Source: KBS50 sp042434095
GTDB taxonomy: Bacteria > Actinomycetota > Actinomycetes > Mycobacteriales > Micromonosporaceae
Length of the DNA: 64,000 nt
Assembly (NCBI RefSeq): GCF_042434095.1
Contig: NZ_JBHLUE010000011.1
Location: 678,513-742,512, forward strand
Direction of reading: 5' to 3'
Positions 24,995 through 32,385 of this stretch are shown piece by piece. Each line of letters begins with the position of its first letter. Within the stretch, counting starts at the first letter, position 1. Below the pieces are notes generated by a model, which was not told the origin of the DNA, searched no databases, and saw only the letters and a list, made by a program, of their open reading frames with translations. The translations under genes and the position numbers were made by a program.

Positions 24995-26071
24995 TCAGGT
25001 CGCGCCGGCCTGCCCGGTGCCGGTCTCCTCGCCGCCGGCCGCGTCCGGCGTGGCCGGTCGCGGGTACGCCCGGGCGGCCCCGAGCCGGTGGGTGATGCCG
25101 GACTCGTCCAGCGCCTCGGCGAGCTGGCGGCGCAGCCGCCGCCCGACCGCGATCTGCCCGTCGGAGGTGGTCTTGGCGACCGTACGGATCACGGCCCCGT
25201 CCACGGTCACCTGCTCCACCCCGAGCACCTCGGGCGGGTCCACGATCGAGAGCGCCAGCTCGGGATCGGCCGCCACCTCCGCGGCCGCGGTCTGGAGGAG
25301 CGCGGTGGCCTCCTCGGTGTTGCCGAAGCCGACCGGCAGGTCCACGATCACCATGGCCCAGCCCTGGCTCTTGTTGCCGACCCGGACGATCTCGCCGTTG
25401 CGGATGTACCAGAGCACCCCCCGGCCGTCCCGCACGGTCGTCACGCGCAGGCCCACCGACTCCACCACCCCGGTGGCCTCACCGAGGTCGACCGTGTCGC
25501 CCACCCCGTACTGGTCCTCGATCAGCATGAAGAGGCCGGCGATCAGGTCCTTCACCAGCGACTGGGCGCCGAAGCCGATGGCCACGCCGGCGATGCCGGC
25601 GCTGGCCAGCAGCGGCCCCAGGTTGAAGCTCAGCTCGCTGAGGATGGTCAGGGCCGCGATCGAGAAGACCACCGCGGTGACCCCGCTGCGCAGCACCGAG
25701 CCGATCGCCTCGGCTCGCTGCCGCCGGCGTTCGGGCAGCACGGCCGCGGGCTCCGGGGCGTCGGCCGGCGGCCGTTCCTTGAGCGGGCGGAGGATCCCGG
25801 GTACGGAGGTCCGGCTGGTCGTCCGGACGAGCCGGCTGATCGACCGGTGCAGCAGGAAGCGGATCAGCATGGCGCCGAGCAGGATCAGGATGATCCGCAC
25901 CGGTTTCACGATGACCCAGTAGCTGCTGTCGGCGAACCAGGCCGAGCCGGTCAGGTCCCAGACCCGTTGGCAGGCCCAGTCGCCGAGGCAGTCGTGGCTG
26001 GGGGGCGGGCTGGGGGGCGTGCTGGGTGAGCCGGACGGGTCGGGAGCAAGAACAAGGGACAGGGCGAACAC
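24995..26071 (-). CDS. MscS-family mechanosensitive channel
   Basis: A 358-residue small-conductance mechanosensitive channel homologue that would release solutes on osmotic downshock. There are two N-proximal helices (about 50-72 and 130-155), then the pore-lining TM3 with GPLLASAGIAGVAIGFGAQSLVKDLIAG, the family's Ala/Gly-packed signature. The cytoplasmic beta domain follows (VGDTVDLGEATGVVESVGLRVTTVRD, YIRNGEIVRVGNKSQ), then an alpha/beta vestibule. The extreme N-terminus is Pro/Ser-rich. It sits alone between two spacers. Confidence 0.92.
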   Translation of the reverse strand: MFALSLVLAPDPSGSPSTPPSPPPSHDCLGDWACQRVWDLTGSAWFADSSYWVIVKPVRIILILLGAMLIRFLLHRSISRLVRTTSRTSVPGILRPLKERPPADAPEPAAVLPERRRQRAEAIGSVLRSGVTAVVFSIAALTILSELSFNLGPLLASAGIAGVAIGFGAQSLVKDLIAGLFMLIEDQYGVGDTVDLGEATGVVESVGLRVTTVRDGRGVLWYIRNGEIVRVGNKSQGWAMVIVDLPVGFGNTEEATALLQTAAAEVAADPELALSIVDPPEVLGVEQVTVDGAVIRTVAKTTSDGQIAVGRRLRRQLAEALDESGITHRLGAARAYPRPATPDAAGGEETGTGQAGAT

Positions 26072-26462
26072 GCCTATGTTCGTACCGCACGCCGCCGCGG
26101 CCCGTCGCGCCGACCCGCCCGGAACGGCCGCGCCGTCCCGCCCGGCACGGCCGGGCCGGCCGCCGGGATCGCCGCGCCGTCCCGTCGGGAACGGCCGGGT
26201 CGGCCGCCGGCAGCCGCCGGGATCGCCGCGCCGGCCACCGGCAGCCGCCGGGGCCGCCGCGCCGGCCGTCGGCCGCGCCGCCCCGTCGGCGAAGGTTCAC
26301 CGGGTGAGCACGGATTAGTACGTGCAATCGAGGCACCAATCGGGGACGATGGGCGCACGGACGCCGGTGATCTGCCGGCGTCGGTCGCGGTCCACGGGCC
26401 GGGCCGCGGCCGGCGCGGGGATGACGGGAGTGATCGGCGAGTCGACCGGGAGGGTGAGCGGG
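26072..26462. repeat. 391-base intergenic region with GC-rich repeats
   Basis: No gene is visible. From about 26095 to 26280 the sequence is a run of diverged units around GCCGGGATCGCCGCGCCG and GTCCCGCCCGGCACGGCC, several mutually complementary, so it can fold strongly. From about 26295 to 26340 it is less GC-rich (GGATTAGTACGTGCAATC), a plausible promoter for the HNH gene, but no clear -35/-10 pair is seen. Confidence 0.55.
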
Positions 26463-26996
26463 ATGCCTGACATACGACCCATGGCGGGCTCTGGTGCCTT
26501 GGTGCTCAACGCCAGTTACGAGCCGCTGTGTGTCGTGTCGGTGCGTCGGGCCGCGATCCTGGTCCTCTCGGCCAAGGCCGTCTGCGTGTGCGACGGCGAG
26601 GGCATGCTGCACAGCGCCCGGAATGCGCTGCCGGTGCCGTCCGTCGTCCGGTTGACCCGGTTCGTCCGGGTGCCCTACCGGACCCACGTCGGCCTCTCCC
26701 GCCGGGCCATTTTCGCCCGGGACGGCTGGCGCTGCGCATACTGCCGGGGCCCGGCCGAGACCATCGACCACGTCTTCCCGCGCAGCCGGGGCGGCCGGCA
26801 CGCCTGGGAGAACGTGGTGGCGGCCTGCGCCCGGTGCAACCACACGAAGGGCGACCGCACGCCCGCCGAACTGGGGTGGCGGCTGCACACGGTGCCGGCC
26901 GCGCCGAAGGGCGCCGCCTGGCGGGTGCTGGGGCACCGCACCCCGGATCCGCGCTGGACGGACTGGCTGGACCTGCGCGAGCCCGAGGCCGCCTGA
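26463..26996 (+). CDS. HNH endonuclease domain protein
   Basis: A 177-residue protein. The N-terminal 65 residues (GALVLNASYEPLCVVSVRRA, HSARNALPVPSVVRL) are the conserved lead-in of a widespread actinobacterial HNH family. The nuclease core has CAYCRGPAETIDHVFPRSRGG (zinc Cys pair and catalytic DH), then NVVAACARCNHTKGDRTP (second Cys pair and final His). Length matches the stand-alone family rather than a restriction enzyme; its cellular role is unknown but it is highly conserved in the phylum. The ATG at 26463 with GAGGGTGAGCG ahead was chosen over an upstream start lacking homology. Confidence 0.9.
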   Translation: MPDIRPMAGSGALVLNASYEPLCVVSVRRAAILVLSAKAVCVCDGEGMLHSARNALPVPSVVRLTRFVRVPYRTHVGLSRRAIFARDGWRCAYCRGPAETIDHVFPRSRGGRHAWENVVAACARCNHTKGDRTPAELGWRLHTVPAAPKGAAWRVLGHRTPDPRWTDWLDLREPEAA

Positions 26997-27105
26997 GCGG
27001 TGGTAGCGAGCCGGGGCCGCCTAAGCGCCGGTCGCGATCCTGCGGCCGGCTGAGCGGCGGTCGCGAGCCCGGGGCCGGCAGAGCGGCGGTTCGGTCGCGG
27101 ACCGC
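26988..27105. repeat. 29-30 bp degenerate tandem repeat over the HNH gene end
   Basis: Four units of the type GCCG(C/G)CTGAGCGG(T/C)GGT(A/C)GCGAGCC run from the last codons and stop of the HNH gene into the spacer. Each unit except one keeps a TGA or TAA at the same place, so the array looks like duplication of the gene's own terminus. Confidence 0.75.
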
Positions 27106-27110
27106 CGCGG

Positions 27111-27974
27111 TCAGCCGCCGCGGGCGCTCACCAGGGTGGCGTAGACGACCACGTTGTCGGCGTACCCCAGGCGGCCGCCCACCCAGCGGCCGCCGCAGGT
27201 GATCAGCCGCAGGCCGGGCCGGTCGAAGTCGCCGAACACCTGGTCGGCCGGAAACGCCGACTTGTCGTACTTCTTGGTGGAGTCGACCTGGAAGACCGCG
27301 GTCGACCCGTCGGCCCGGTCGATCTCCAGCCGGTCGCCCGAGCGCACCCGGGTCAACTCGTGGAACACGGCCGGCCCGGTCCGGGTATCGACGTGTCCCA
27401 CCAGCACCGACGGCCCGTACTGGCCGGGGGTGGGGCTCTGGTCGTACCAGCCGGCCGTGTCGGGCCGGTCGTCCGGTGGCGTGGCGATGGTGCCGTCCGG
27501 GGCCAGTCCGACCGGCTGGACCGGCGCGTCGAGACCGACAGCGCGGATCCGGACCCGGTTCGGCTCGCTGGCGGCGAGCACCGGATACTTCCGCGGCGGC
27601 GGTTGCACGTCCGGGTAGAGCGAGCTGGGCAGCAGCGAGGTCCCGGTGACCCGCTGATAGCCGACCCCCGTGATCACCAGGCCGAGCACGACGACCAGCA
27701 GGGCGATCGGCAGCGGCGCCGCCCGGCGACCCGGGACGGTCCGGCGCGGACCGGTCCGGCGGCCGGGCGGGACAGCCGTGGCCGTGGGCCGCGCCGCCAC
27801 GGACGGGCGTCGGCCCGGGGACCGGGCCGGCAGCGTGCCCGGCGGTACGTAGTCGGCGCTGTCCTGGGTGGCGACGCTCGCGGCGCCCGCCTGGAACAGC
27901 ACCTGGCGCAGCACCGCCCAGGCGCGGTGCGGCGCCGGTTCCAGCGGACCCTCGGGCGGGGCCGGCCGGTCCAT
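27111..27974 (-). CDS. class E/F sortase
   Basis: A 287-residue membrane-anchored cysteine transpeptidase of the sortase family. A cytoplasmic Arg/Pro-rich N-terminus is followed by a transmembrane helix (about 88-108, PLPIALLVVVLGLVITGVG), then the sortase beta-barrel with catalytic VLVGHVDT (His), LRLITCGGRW (Cys) and a C-terminal Arg region. The short RXXGLDAPV segment and the absence of other sortase-class insertions suggest class F as common in actinobacteria. It lies 8 bases downstream of a secreted, membrane-anchored protein gene, its likely operon partner. Classical LPXTG is not seen in that partner. Confidence 0.88.
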   Translation of the reverse strand: MDRPAPPEGPLEPAPHRAWAVLRQVLFQAGAASVATQDSADYVPPGTLPARSPGRRPSVAARPTATAVPPGRRTGPRRTVPGRRAAPLPIALLVVVLGLVITGVGYQRVTGTSLLPSSLYPDVQPPPRKYPVLAASEPNRVRIRAVGLDAPVQPVGLAPDGTIATPPDDRPDTAGWYDQSPTPGQYGPSVLVGHVDTRTGPAVFHELTRVRSGDRLEIDRADGSTAVFQVDSTKKYDKSAFPADQVFGDFDRPGLRLITCGGRWVGGRLGYADNVVVYATLVSARGG

Positions 27975-27982
27975 CCGCGGCC

Positions 27983-28501
27983 TCAGCGGGGCAGCGGACC
28001 GTTCCGGCGGCGGCCGTACAGCCCGAAGCCGAGGCCCAGCACGACGATGCCGATCCCGCCGGCCAGGACCAGCGTTCCCGTGCCGCCGCCGGCCGTGCCG
28101 CCGCCGCCGGTCGCCGGTCCCTGGGACGGCTTGCTCATGTTGACCACGGTGATGGTCGTGCTGGCCGTGTTGTTGTTGGAGCAGGTGAGGTTGACCTGGT
28201 AGTCGCCCGGCGGCTTGTTGCCCGGAATGGTGGCCGAGCCGGTGAGCACGCCGTTGTCCGGTCGCACCATCACCCGACCGAACGCGTCCGACTGCACCGT
28301 TGCCTGCCGATTGTTCCCGTCGGGGCAGTCGGCCCGGATGTTCACCCGGGTGCCGGGCTCGGCCGTGCTGGGCGTGACCTCCACCGAGGCGTTCTGCCCG
28401 GCGCGGGCCGGTCCGGCGGTCAGCAGGGCGAGGGCGCCGCTGAGCGCTATCGCCGTGGCCACCGCGCGCAGCGCGCGGCGGAGAAACGTCAGACCCCGCA
28501 T
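27983..28501 (-). CDS. secreted membrane-anchored protein, sortase operon partner
   Basis: A 172-residue exported protein: an N-terminal signal peptide (RRALRAVATAIALSGALALLTAGPARA, cut likely near residue 34), a beta-rich Ig-like ectodomain (residues about 35-130: VEVTPSTAEPGTRVNI ... GDYQVNLTCSNNNTASTTITVVN), a Gly-rich spacer, one transmembrane helix and a terminal GRRRNG. The tail mimics a sortase-sorting signal (spacer, helix, Arg) but no LPXTG-like pentapeptide is obvious. It directly precedes the sortase gene. The ATG at 28501 follows GAGGGGGGATC. Confidence 0.78.
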   Translation of the reverse strand: MRGLTFLRRALRAVATAIALSGALALLTAGPARAGQNASVEVTPSTAEPGTRVNIRADCPDGNNRQATVQSDAFGRVMVRPDNGVLTGSATIPGNKPPGDYQVNLTCSNNNTASTTITVVNMSKPSQGPATGGGGTAGGGTGTLVLAGGIGIVVLGLGFGLYGRRRNGPLPR

Positions 28502-28721
28502 GATCCCCCCTCTTCCGGCCGCGGCCGGTTCGTGCGTGGGTGCTCTCGACGTGCCGGCTGTGTTCCCGGCGAGGCCGATCGGACACCCGTCCCGGCGCCG
28601 CGATCCCCGGGAGCGCATCGCGCTCCCGCGGTTTCGATTGGCGGGTTCGCGGCGCGTGTGCCGCGTCGCCGCCAGGAGCGCAGGATCGCCGGGGCAGGGA
28701 GGGGAAGGGGAGCGCGGTGGG

Positions 28722-29165
28722 TCAGGGCGGGGGGAGGGGGTCGATGGAGCGGCGGGCCAGCGGGGTGGACAGCACCATGGTGCTGGCCGGACGCCCGTAC
28801 GGCGCGAGCCGGTCGATCAGGCGCTCGAAGGAGTCGATGGAACCAGCCGCCACCTTCAGGACGCTGCACGCGTCCCCGGTGACGCGCATGATCTCGAGGA
28901 TCTCCGGCCAGCCCGCCACCTCCGGGTCCCGGAGCACGCAGCGGGGGCCGTAGCAGGACATCTGGATGAGCGCCACCACGCTCCGGCCGGCCCGGGCCAG
29001 GTCGAGCTGGGCGTGGTACCCGGTGACCACTCCGGACTCCTCCAGCCGCCGGACCCGCTCGGCCACCGCCGGCGGTGACAGGTGCACCCGCCGGGACAAT
29101 TCGCTGTACGACAGCCGCGCGTCGGCCTGCAGCTCCCGGAGCAGCGCCCAGTCCATCTCGTCCAT
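28722..29165 (-). CDS. Lrp/AsnC-family transcriptional regulator
   Basis: A 147-residue feast/famine regulator: an N-terminal winged HTH (DWALLRELQADARLSYSELSRRVHLSPPAVAERVRRLEESGVVTGY) followed by the RAM/ActD effector-binding domain (VALIQMSC..., VTGDACSVLKVAAGS, FERLIDRLAPYG). Such proteins sense amino acids. It is divergent from tryptophan 2,3-dioxygenase with a 148-base shared control region containing a palindrome, so control of tryptophan breakdown is a reasonable inference. The spacer downstream (28502-28721) contains no other gene. Confidence 0.9.
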   Translation of the reverse strand: MDEMDWALLRELQADARLSYSELSRRVHLSPPAVAERVRRLEESGVVTGYHAQLDLARAGRSVVALIQMSCYGPRCVLRDPEVAGWPEILEIMRVTGDACSVLKVAAGSIDSFERLIDRLAPYGRPASTMVLSTPLARRSIDPLPPP

Positions 29166-29184
29166 GCGGCGCCTTTCCTTCGTT

Positions 29185-29198
29185 AAGCGATACCGCTT
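29185..29198. promoter_or_regulatory. candidate AsnC-type operator
   Basis: AAGCG-ATAC-CGCTT is a perfect 5-4-5 inverted repeat located 20 bases upstream of the AsnC-type gene start and 115 bases upstream of the dioxygenase. Its AT-rich setting (CGTTAAGCGATACCGCTTCA) fits a regulator site. Assignment to this regulator is inference. Confidence 0.4.
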
Positions 29199-29313
29199 CA
29201 GCAACGCGAATCTGACGGTCCGATGCCCTGTGGGCCGTCGAATGGATCTTCCATCCGGGCTTCCACCCGCGCGACCATGAACGCTACCCGCAGCCGGAGG
29301 AGAAACAGCAGCC

Positions 29314-30207
29314 ATGGAGAGCACGGACGTCCGAGCGCCCGCCCCGGTGCGCCCGGTCAGCGCGGCCGACCGCGCGGCCCGGGCCGCCGCCAACCGCGGC
29401 GGGCCGACGCTCGAGTTCGCCGACCAGGTGCCGTACGACGCCTACGTGCGGGCCAGCACCCTGCACGGGCTGCAACACCGGATCACCGGCGAACCCGGCG
29501 AGATGTCGTTCCTCATGGTCAGCCAGATCATGGAGCTGTACTTCAAGCTCATCTGCTTCGAGCTGCGCGAGGCGTCCCGGCTGATCCGCGCGGACGACCC
29601 CTGGGGCGCCCTCGCGCCGCTGCGTCGGGCCGCCCTGGAGCTGGCGGGTCTCAACGGCGCCTGGGCGGCGCTGCGCTGGATGACGCCGGCCGACTTCAAC
29701 CGGTTCCGGGACGAGCTCGGCGAGGCGTCGGGCTTCCAGTCCGCCATGTACCGGCAGCTGGAGTTCCTGCTGGGGCTGCGCAACCCGGCGCTGATCCGGC
29801 CGTTCCACCGGCAGACCAACGTGTACGACGAGCTGGTGGTCACGCTGGCCGCGCCGAGCATCTGGGACGACGTGCTCGAGCTGCTGCACCGGCGCGGCTT
29901 CGACGTGCCGGCCGAGGTGCTGCGCCGGGACTACTCGGACGAGCACGAGCCGGCCCCGGCCGTCGAGGCGGCCTGGATCAAGATCTACGCCGACGGCGGC
30001 CCCGACAACCATCTGCGGATGCTCGGCGAGGCGCTCGCCGAGGTGGCCGAGCAGTTCGGCGACTGGCGCTACCAGCACGTCAAGGCCGTGCAGCGCAGCA
30101 TGGGCGCCAAGGTCGGCAGCGGTGGGTCGAACGGGCTGGCCTGGCTGCAGCGCAGCATGGCCCGGGTGGTCTTCCCCGAGCTGTGGTCGGCCCGGACGGC
30201 CATGTGA
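29314..30207 (+). CDS. kynA: tryptophan 2,3-dioxygenase
   Basis: A 297-residue haem enzyme opening the indole ring of L-tryptophan to N-formylkynurenine, first step of the kynurenine route. The family's hallmarks are LEFADQVPYDAYVRASTLHGLQH (haem/substrate His), MSFLMVSQIMELYFKLICFEL, a TPADFNRFRDELGEASGFQSAMYRQLEFLLG segment, a C-terminal WRYQHVKAVQRSMGAKVGSGGSNGLAWLQ with the proximal haem His and the GTGG-like loop written GSGGS. Length is normal. No kynurenine formamidase or kynureninase follows, only a 21-codon ORF and a dehydrogenase-like gene. GGAGGAG precedes the ATG. Confidence 0.95.
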   Translation: MESTDVRAPAPVRPVSAADRAARAAANRGGPTLEFADQVPYDAYVRASTLHGLQHRITGEPGEMSFLMVSQIMELYFKLICFELREASRLIRADDPWGALAPLRRAALELAGLNGAWAALRWMTPADFNRFRDELGEASGFQSAMYRQLEFLLGLRNPALIRPFHRQTNVYDELVVTLAAPSIWDDVLELLHRRGFDVPAEVLRRDYSDEHEPAPAVEAAWIKIYADGGPDNHLRMLGEALAEVAEQFGDWRYQHVKAVQRSMGAKVGSGGSNGLAWLQRSMARVVFPELWSARTAM

Positions 30208-30224
30208 ACCGACGGCAGGACGCG

Positions 30225-30290
30225 GTGACCGACCCGAACGCCGAGATCGCGCCGGTCCGCGCCGGGTCGTCGGCCTCGCCGTGGTCCTGA
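30225..30290 (+). CDS. 21-residue ORF or gene remnant after kynA
   Basis: A GTG-initiated frame of 21 codons with every codon ending in G or C and CAGGAC a few bases upstream. It starts 17 bases after the kynA stop and ends 34 bases before the next gene. The peptide (MTDPNAEIAPVRAG...) has no recognised family. It could be the 5' remnant of a lost kynurenine-pathway gene, a tiny peptide, or chance in GC-rich DNA. Confidence 0.3.
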   Translation: MTDPNAEIAPVRAGSSASPWS

Positions 30291-30324
30291 CGTCAACCAC
30301 CGGTTCTCCTCGACAGGGACATCG

Positions 30325-31263
30325 ATGAGTCACGGCGTGGCGGTGCTCGGGGCGGGCGACCTCGGCATCGACCTGATGATCAAGGTTCTGCGGGTGTCGG
30401 AGACGCTCCGCATGGTGGCCATGGCCGGCGACGACCCGCAGTCCGAGGGCCTGGCCCGGGCCCGCCGGTTCGGCGTGGCCGTCGCGACCGGCGGCGTGGC
30501 CGAGCTGGTGGCGCTCCCCGAGTTCGCCGAGGTGGAACTGGTCTTCGACACCACGTCGGCCGCCGCGCGCCGGCACCATGACGCGGTGCTGGCCGGGCAC
30601 GGCCGCACCGTGGTGGACCTGACGCCGGCCGCCGTCGGCCCGTACCTGGTGCCGGCGGTCAACCTGGACGCCCACCTCCGGGCGCGCAACGTCAACCTGG
30701 TCACCCCCGGCGCGCAGCTCGCCGCGCCGATCGTCGCGGCCGTCGGTCGGATCACCCCGGTGGCGTACGGGGAGGTCGTGTCCGCCGTCGCGGCGGGCGT
30801 CACCGGGCCGGGCGGGTCCGGCGAGCCGGACGGCCTCGCCGAGGCCACGGCCCGCGCGCTCGAGGTGGTGGGCGGGGCCGGCCGGGGCGGCGCGAGCGTC
30901 CTGCCGGACCCGGCCGTACCGCCGCGGCCGAGGCGGGACACCGTTTGCTGCCTCTGCCCGGACGCAGCCGCCGACCGCTCAGCCATCGCCGGCTCGGTGG
31001 CCCGGATGGTGGCCGAGGTCCGGGCGTACGCGCCCGGCTACCGGCTCGCGCGGGAGATCCGCTTCGAGCCGGTGGACGCGTTCGTGCCGACGCTCGGCCG
31101 GCGGTTCACCGGGCTGCGGGTGTCGGTCTTCCTGGAGGTCGCCGGGGCCGGCCACCACCTGCCGGCGCACACCGGGCTGGACATCATGGCCTCGGCCGGC
31201 CTGCGCGCCGGTGAGCGTCTGGTGGCCGTACGGGCGGCGGAGCGGCTCCGGGGGCGGCCATGA
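30325..31263 (+). CDS. acetaldehyde-dehydrogenase (MhpF/DmpF)-like protein lacking catalytic Cys
   Basis: A 312-residue homologue of acetylating acetaldehyde dehydrogenase. Shared landmarks are VLGAGDLGIDLMIKV (Rossmann loop), LVFDTTSA, VDLTPAAVGPYLVPAVNL, VAYGEVVSAVAAGVTGPG, RDTVCCLCPD, YAPGYRLA and LDIMASAG. The active-site motif, normally VTCGGQAT, reads VTPGAQLA (126-132), so the acyl-forming Cys is Pro 128. It therefore should not make acyl-CoA by the known mechanism. The gene sits 117 bases after kynA in the same direction. A redox role on a kynurenine-derived substrate or an imine is possible, but unproven. Confidence 0.8.
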   Translation: MSHGVAVLGAGDLGIDLMIKVLRVSETLRMVAMAGDDPQSEGLARARRFGVAVATGGVAELVALPEFAEVELVFDTTSAAARRHHDAVLAGHGRTVVDLTPAAVGPYLVPAVNLDAHLRARNVNLVTPGAQLAAPIVAAVGRITPVAYGEVVSAVAAGVTGPGGSGEPDGLAEATARALEVVGGAGRGGASVLPDPAVPPRPRRDTVCCLCPDAAADRSAIAGSVARMVAEVRAYAPGYRLAREIRFEPVDAFVPTLGRRFTGLRVSVFLEVAGAGHHLPAHTGLDIMASAGLRAGERLVAVRAAERLRGRP

Positions 31264-31535
31264 GGACATTCTTCACGCGCCGACCACGGACCGAGCCGAG
31301 CTGCTCGGCCCCTGATCGTCGCCGGTCGTGGCGGGATGAGCCCGGGTGGTGTATGTCCCGGGCGGACGGGGAACACCACAATCGCCCGGCGTGGCGGATC
31401 GGCACCCGGAGGCAGGGCCCGGCCCGCTCTCCGCTAACGTGAAGCACGGCAGGCGGGTACGGCGACGGCGACGGCGCCGTCGGCCGTCCCGACCATCCAT
31501 TCGAATCTTCAGATCTTCGCCTGGGGGCGTTGAGG

Positions 31536-31841
31536 TTGTCTGTTACCGAGACGTTGCTGATCTACGTCGGCATCCCGGCCCTCGTCGTGCTCGTGATCTC
31601 CGGCCTGGTGTTCGCCGGCCGGGGTCGCGGTGGCAGCGCGGCGCGGCGGTACCGGCCGGGCCGGCCCTTCGACTTCACGCCGGTCTGGTTCCTCTCCTCG
31701 CCCGAGCAGCTCGCCGAGACGGCCGGGGTGGCGCTGCCGCCCGGCGCGCAGACTCCGGCGCTGACCAGCAGCGAGGTCGAGCACCGGCCGGAGACCGCGG
31801 CGCGGATCGGCGCGACGGGAGGCGCAAGTGACCGTTGGTGA
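31536..31841 (+). CDS. CtaJ-like aa3 cytochrome oxidase subunit
   Basis: A 101-residue protein with one N-terminal transmembrane helix (TETLLIYVGIPALVVLVISGLVFA) and then RRYRPGRPFDFTPVWFLSSPE, a pattern I recall for the small actinobacterial aa3-oxidase subunit CtaJ; the remainder is Ala/Thr-rich. In mycobacteria the corresponding gene is next to a DUF5130 gene, as here, which supports the call. The start is TTG at 31536 with GGGGGCG upstream; TTG at 31530 is an alternative. The 272 bases upstream (31264-31535) hold no convincing gene. Its stop lies inside the DUF5130 gene. Confidence 0.6.
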   Translation: MSVTETLLIYVGIPALVVLVISGLVFAGRGRGGSAARRYRPGRPFDFTPVWFLSSPEQLAETAGVALPPGAQTPALTSSEVEHRPETAARIGATGGASDRW

Positions 31842-32235
31842 GATGACGGAGCGTTCGGAGCGGCCGGTGGTGCTCGACGGTCCGTTCACGACCCGCCAGT
31901 TGCTGCGCATCGACGAGGCCATGCGCACCGCGGACCGCGCGACCGGCCTGGTCTTCTCGATTTACGTGGGCGCGCTGGAGGAGCCGATCCGGGAGCACGC
32001 CGAGCGGCTGCACCGGCAGCTGGCCGAGCCGGATCGCGGCGTGCTGGTGGCGCTGTCGCCGAACCAGCGCCGGCTGGAGGTCGTCACGGGCGCGGAGGCC
32101 CGTCGACGCATCCCGGACCGGGACGCCAAGCTCGCGGCGCTGTCCATGGTGGCCGCCTTCGGTGGCGGCGACCTGGCCGGCGGCATCGTGGCCGGCCTTG
32201 ACCAACTCGCCTCCCGGGCCAAGCTCGCGCGCTGA
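31828..32235 (+). CDS. DUF5130 (TPM-like) family protein
   Basis: A 135-residue cytosolic protein of the actinobacterial DUF5130 family, related to TPM-phosphatase-like folds. Typical segments are FTTRQLLRIDEAMRTADRATGLVFSIYVG, RGVLVALSPNQRRLEVVTG and RRIPDRDAKLAALSMVAAFGGGDLAGGI. Biochemical function is unknown. It starts 14 bases inside the CtaJ-like gene (GTG at 31828), so the pair is coupled; the same pairing recalled in mycobacteria hints at a link to the respiratory oxidase. Confidence 0.8.
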   Translation: MTVGEMTERSERPVVLDGPFTTRQLLRIDEAMRTADRATGLVFSIYVGALEEPIREHAERLHRQLAEPDRGVLVALSPNQRRLEVVTGAEARRRIPDRDAKLAALSMVAAFGGGDLAGGIVAGLDQLASRAKLAR

Positions 32236-32251
32236 CCGCGGAACTGCGCCC

Positions 32252-32353
32252 GCGGCCTGAACGCGGTCACGCACGCGCGGCCTGGAACGTGGTCACGCAC
32301 GCGCGGCCTGACCGCGATCACGCACCTGCGGCCTGACTGCGGTCACGGCCCTC
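32252..32353. repeat. 25-bp tandem repeat downstream of DUF5130 gene
   Basis: Four units of GCGGCCTGAACGCGGTCACG-type sequence, each about 25 bases, lie between the DUF5130 (+) and Uma2 (-) genes. Three of the four keep CCTGA at the same place. It may act as a terminator or be a slippage array. Confidence 0.85.
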
Positions 32354-32385
32354 GGACGGTCAGGCCGGCGCCGGCCGAGGCCGCC

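Noticed and set aside
31260..31442. 60-codon ORF overlapping the stop of the dehydrogenase-like gene
   Set aside because: Composition is Arg/Pro/Ser-rich with no domain and weak codon bias; it looks like read-through of a GC-rich spacer.
32252..32353. CRISPR-like array
   Set aside because: The units are contiguous with no unique spacers and no cas genes are nearby; it is a simple tandem repeat.
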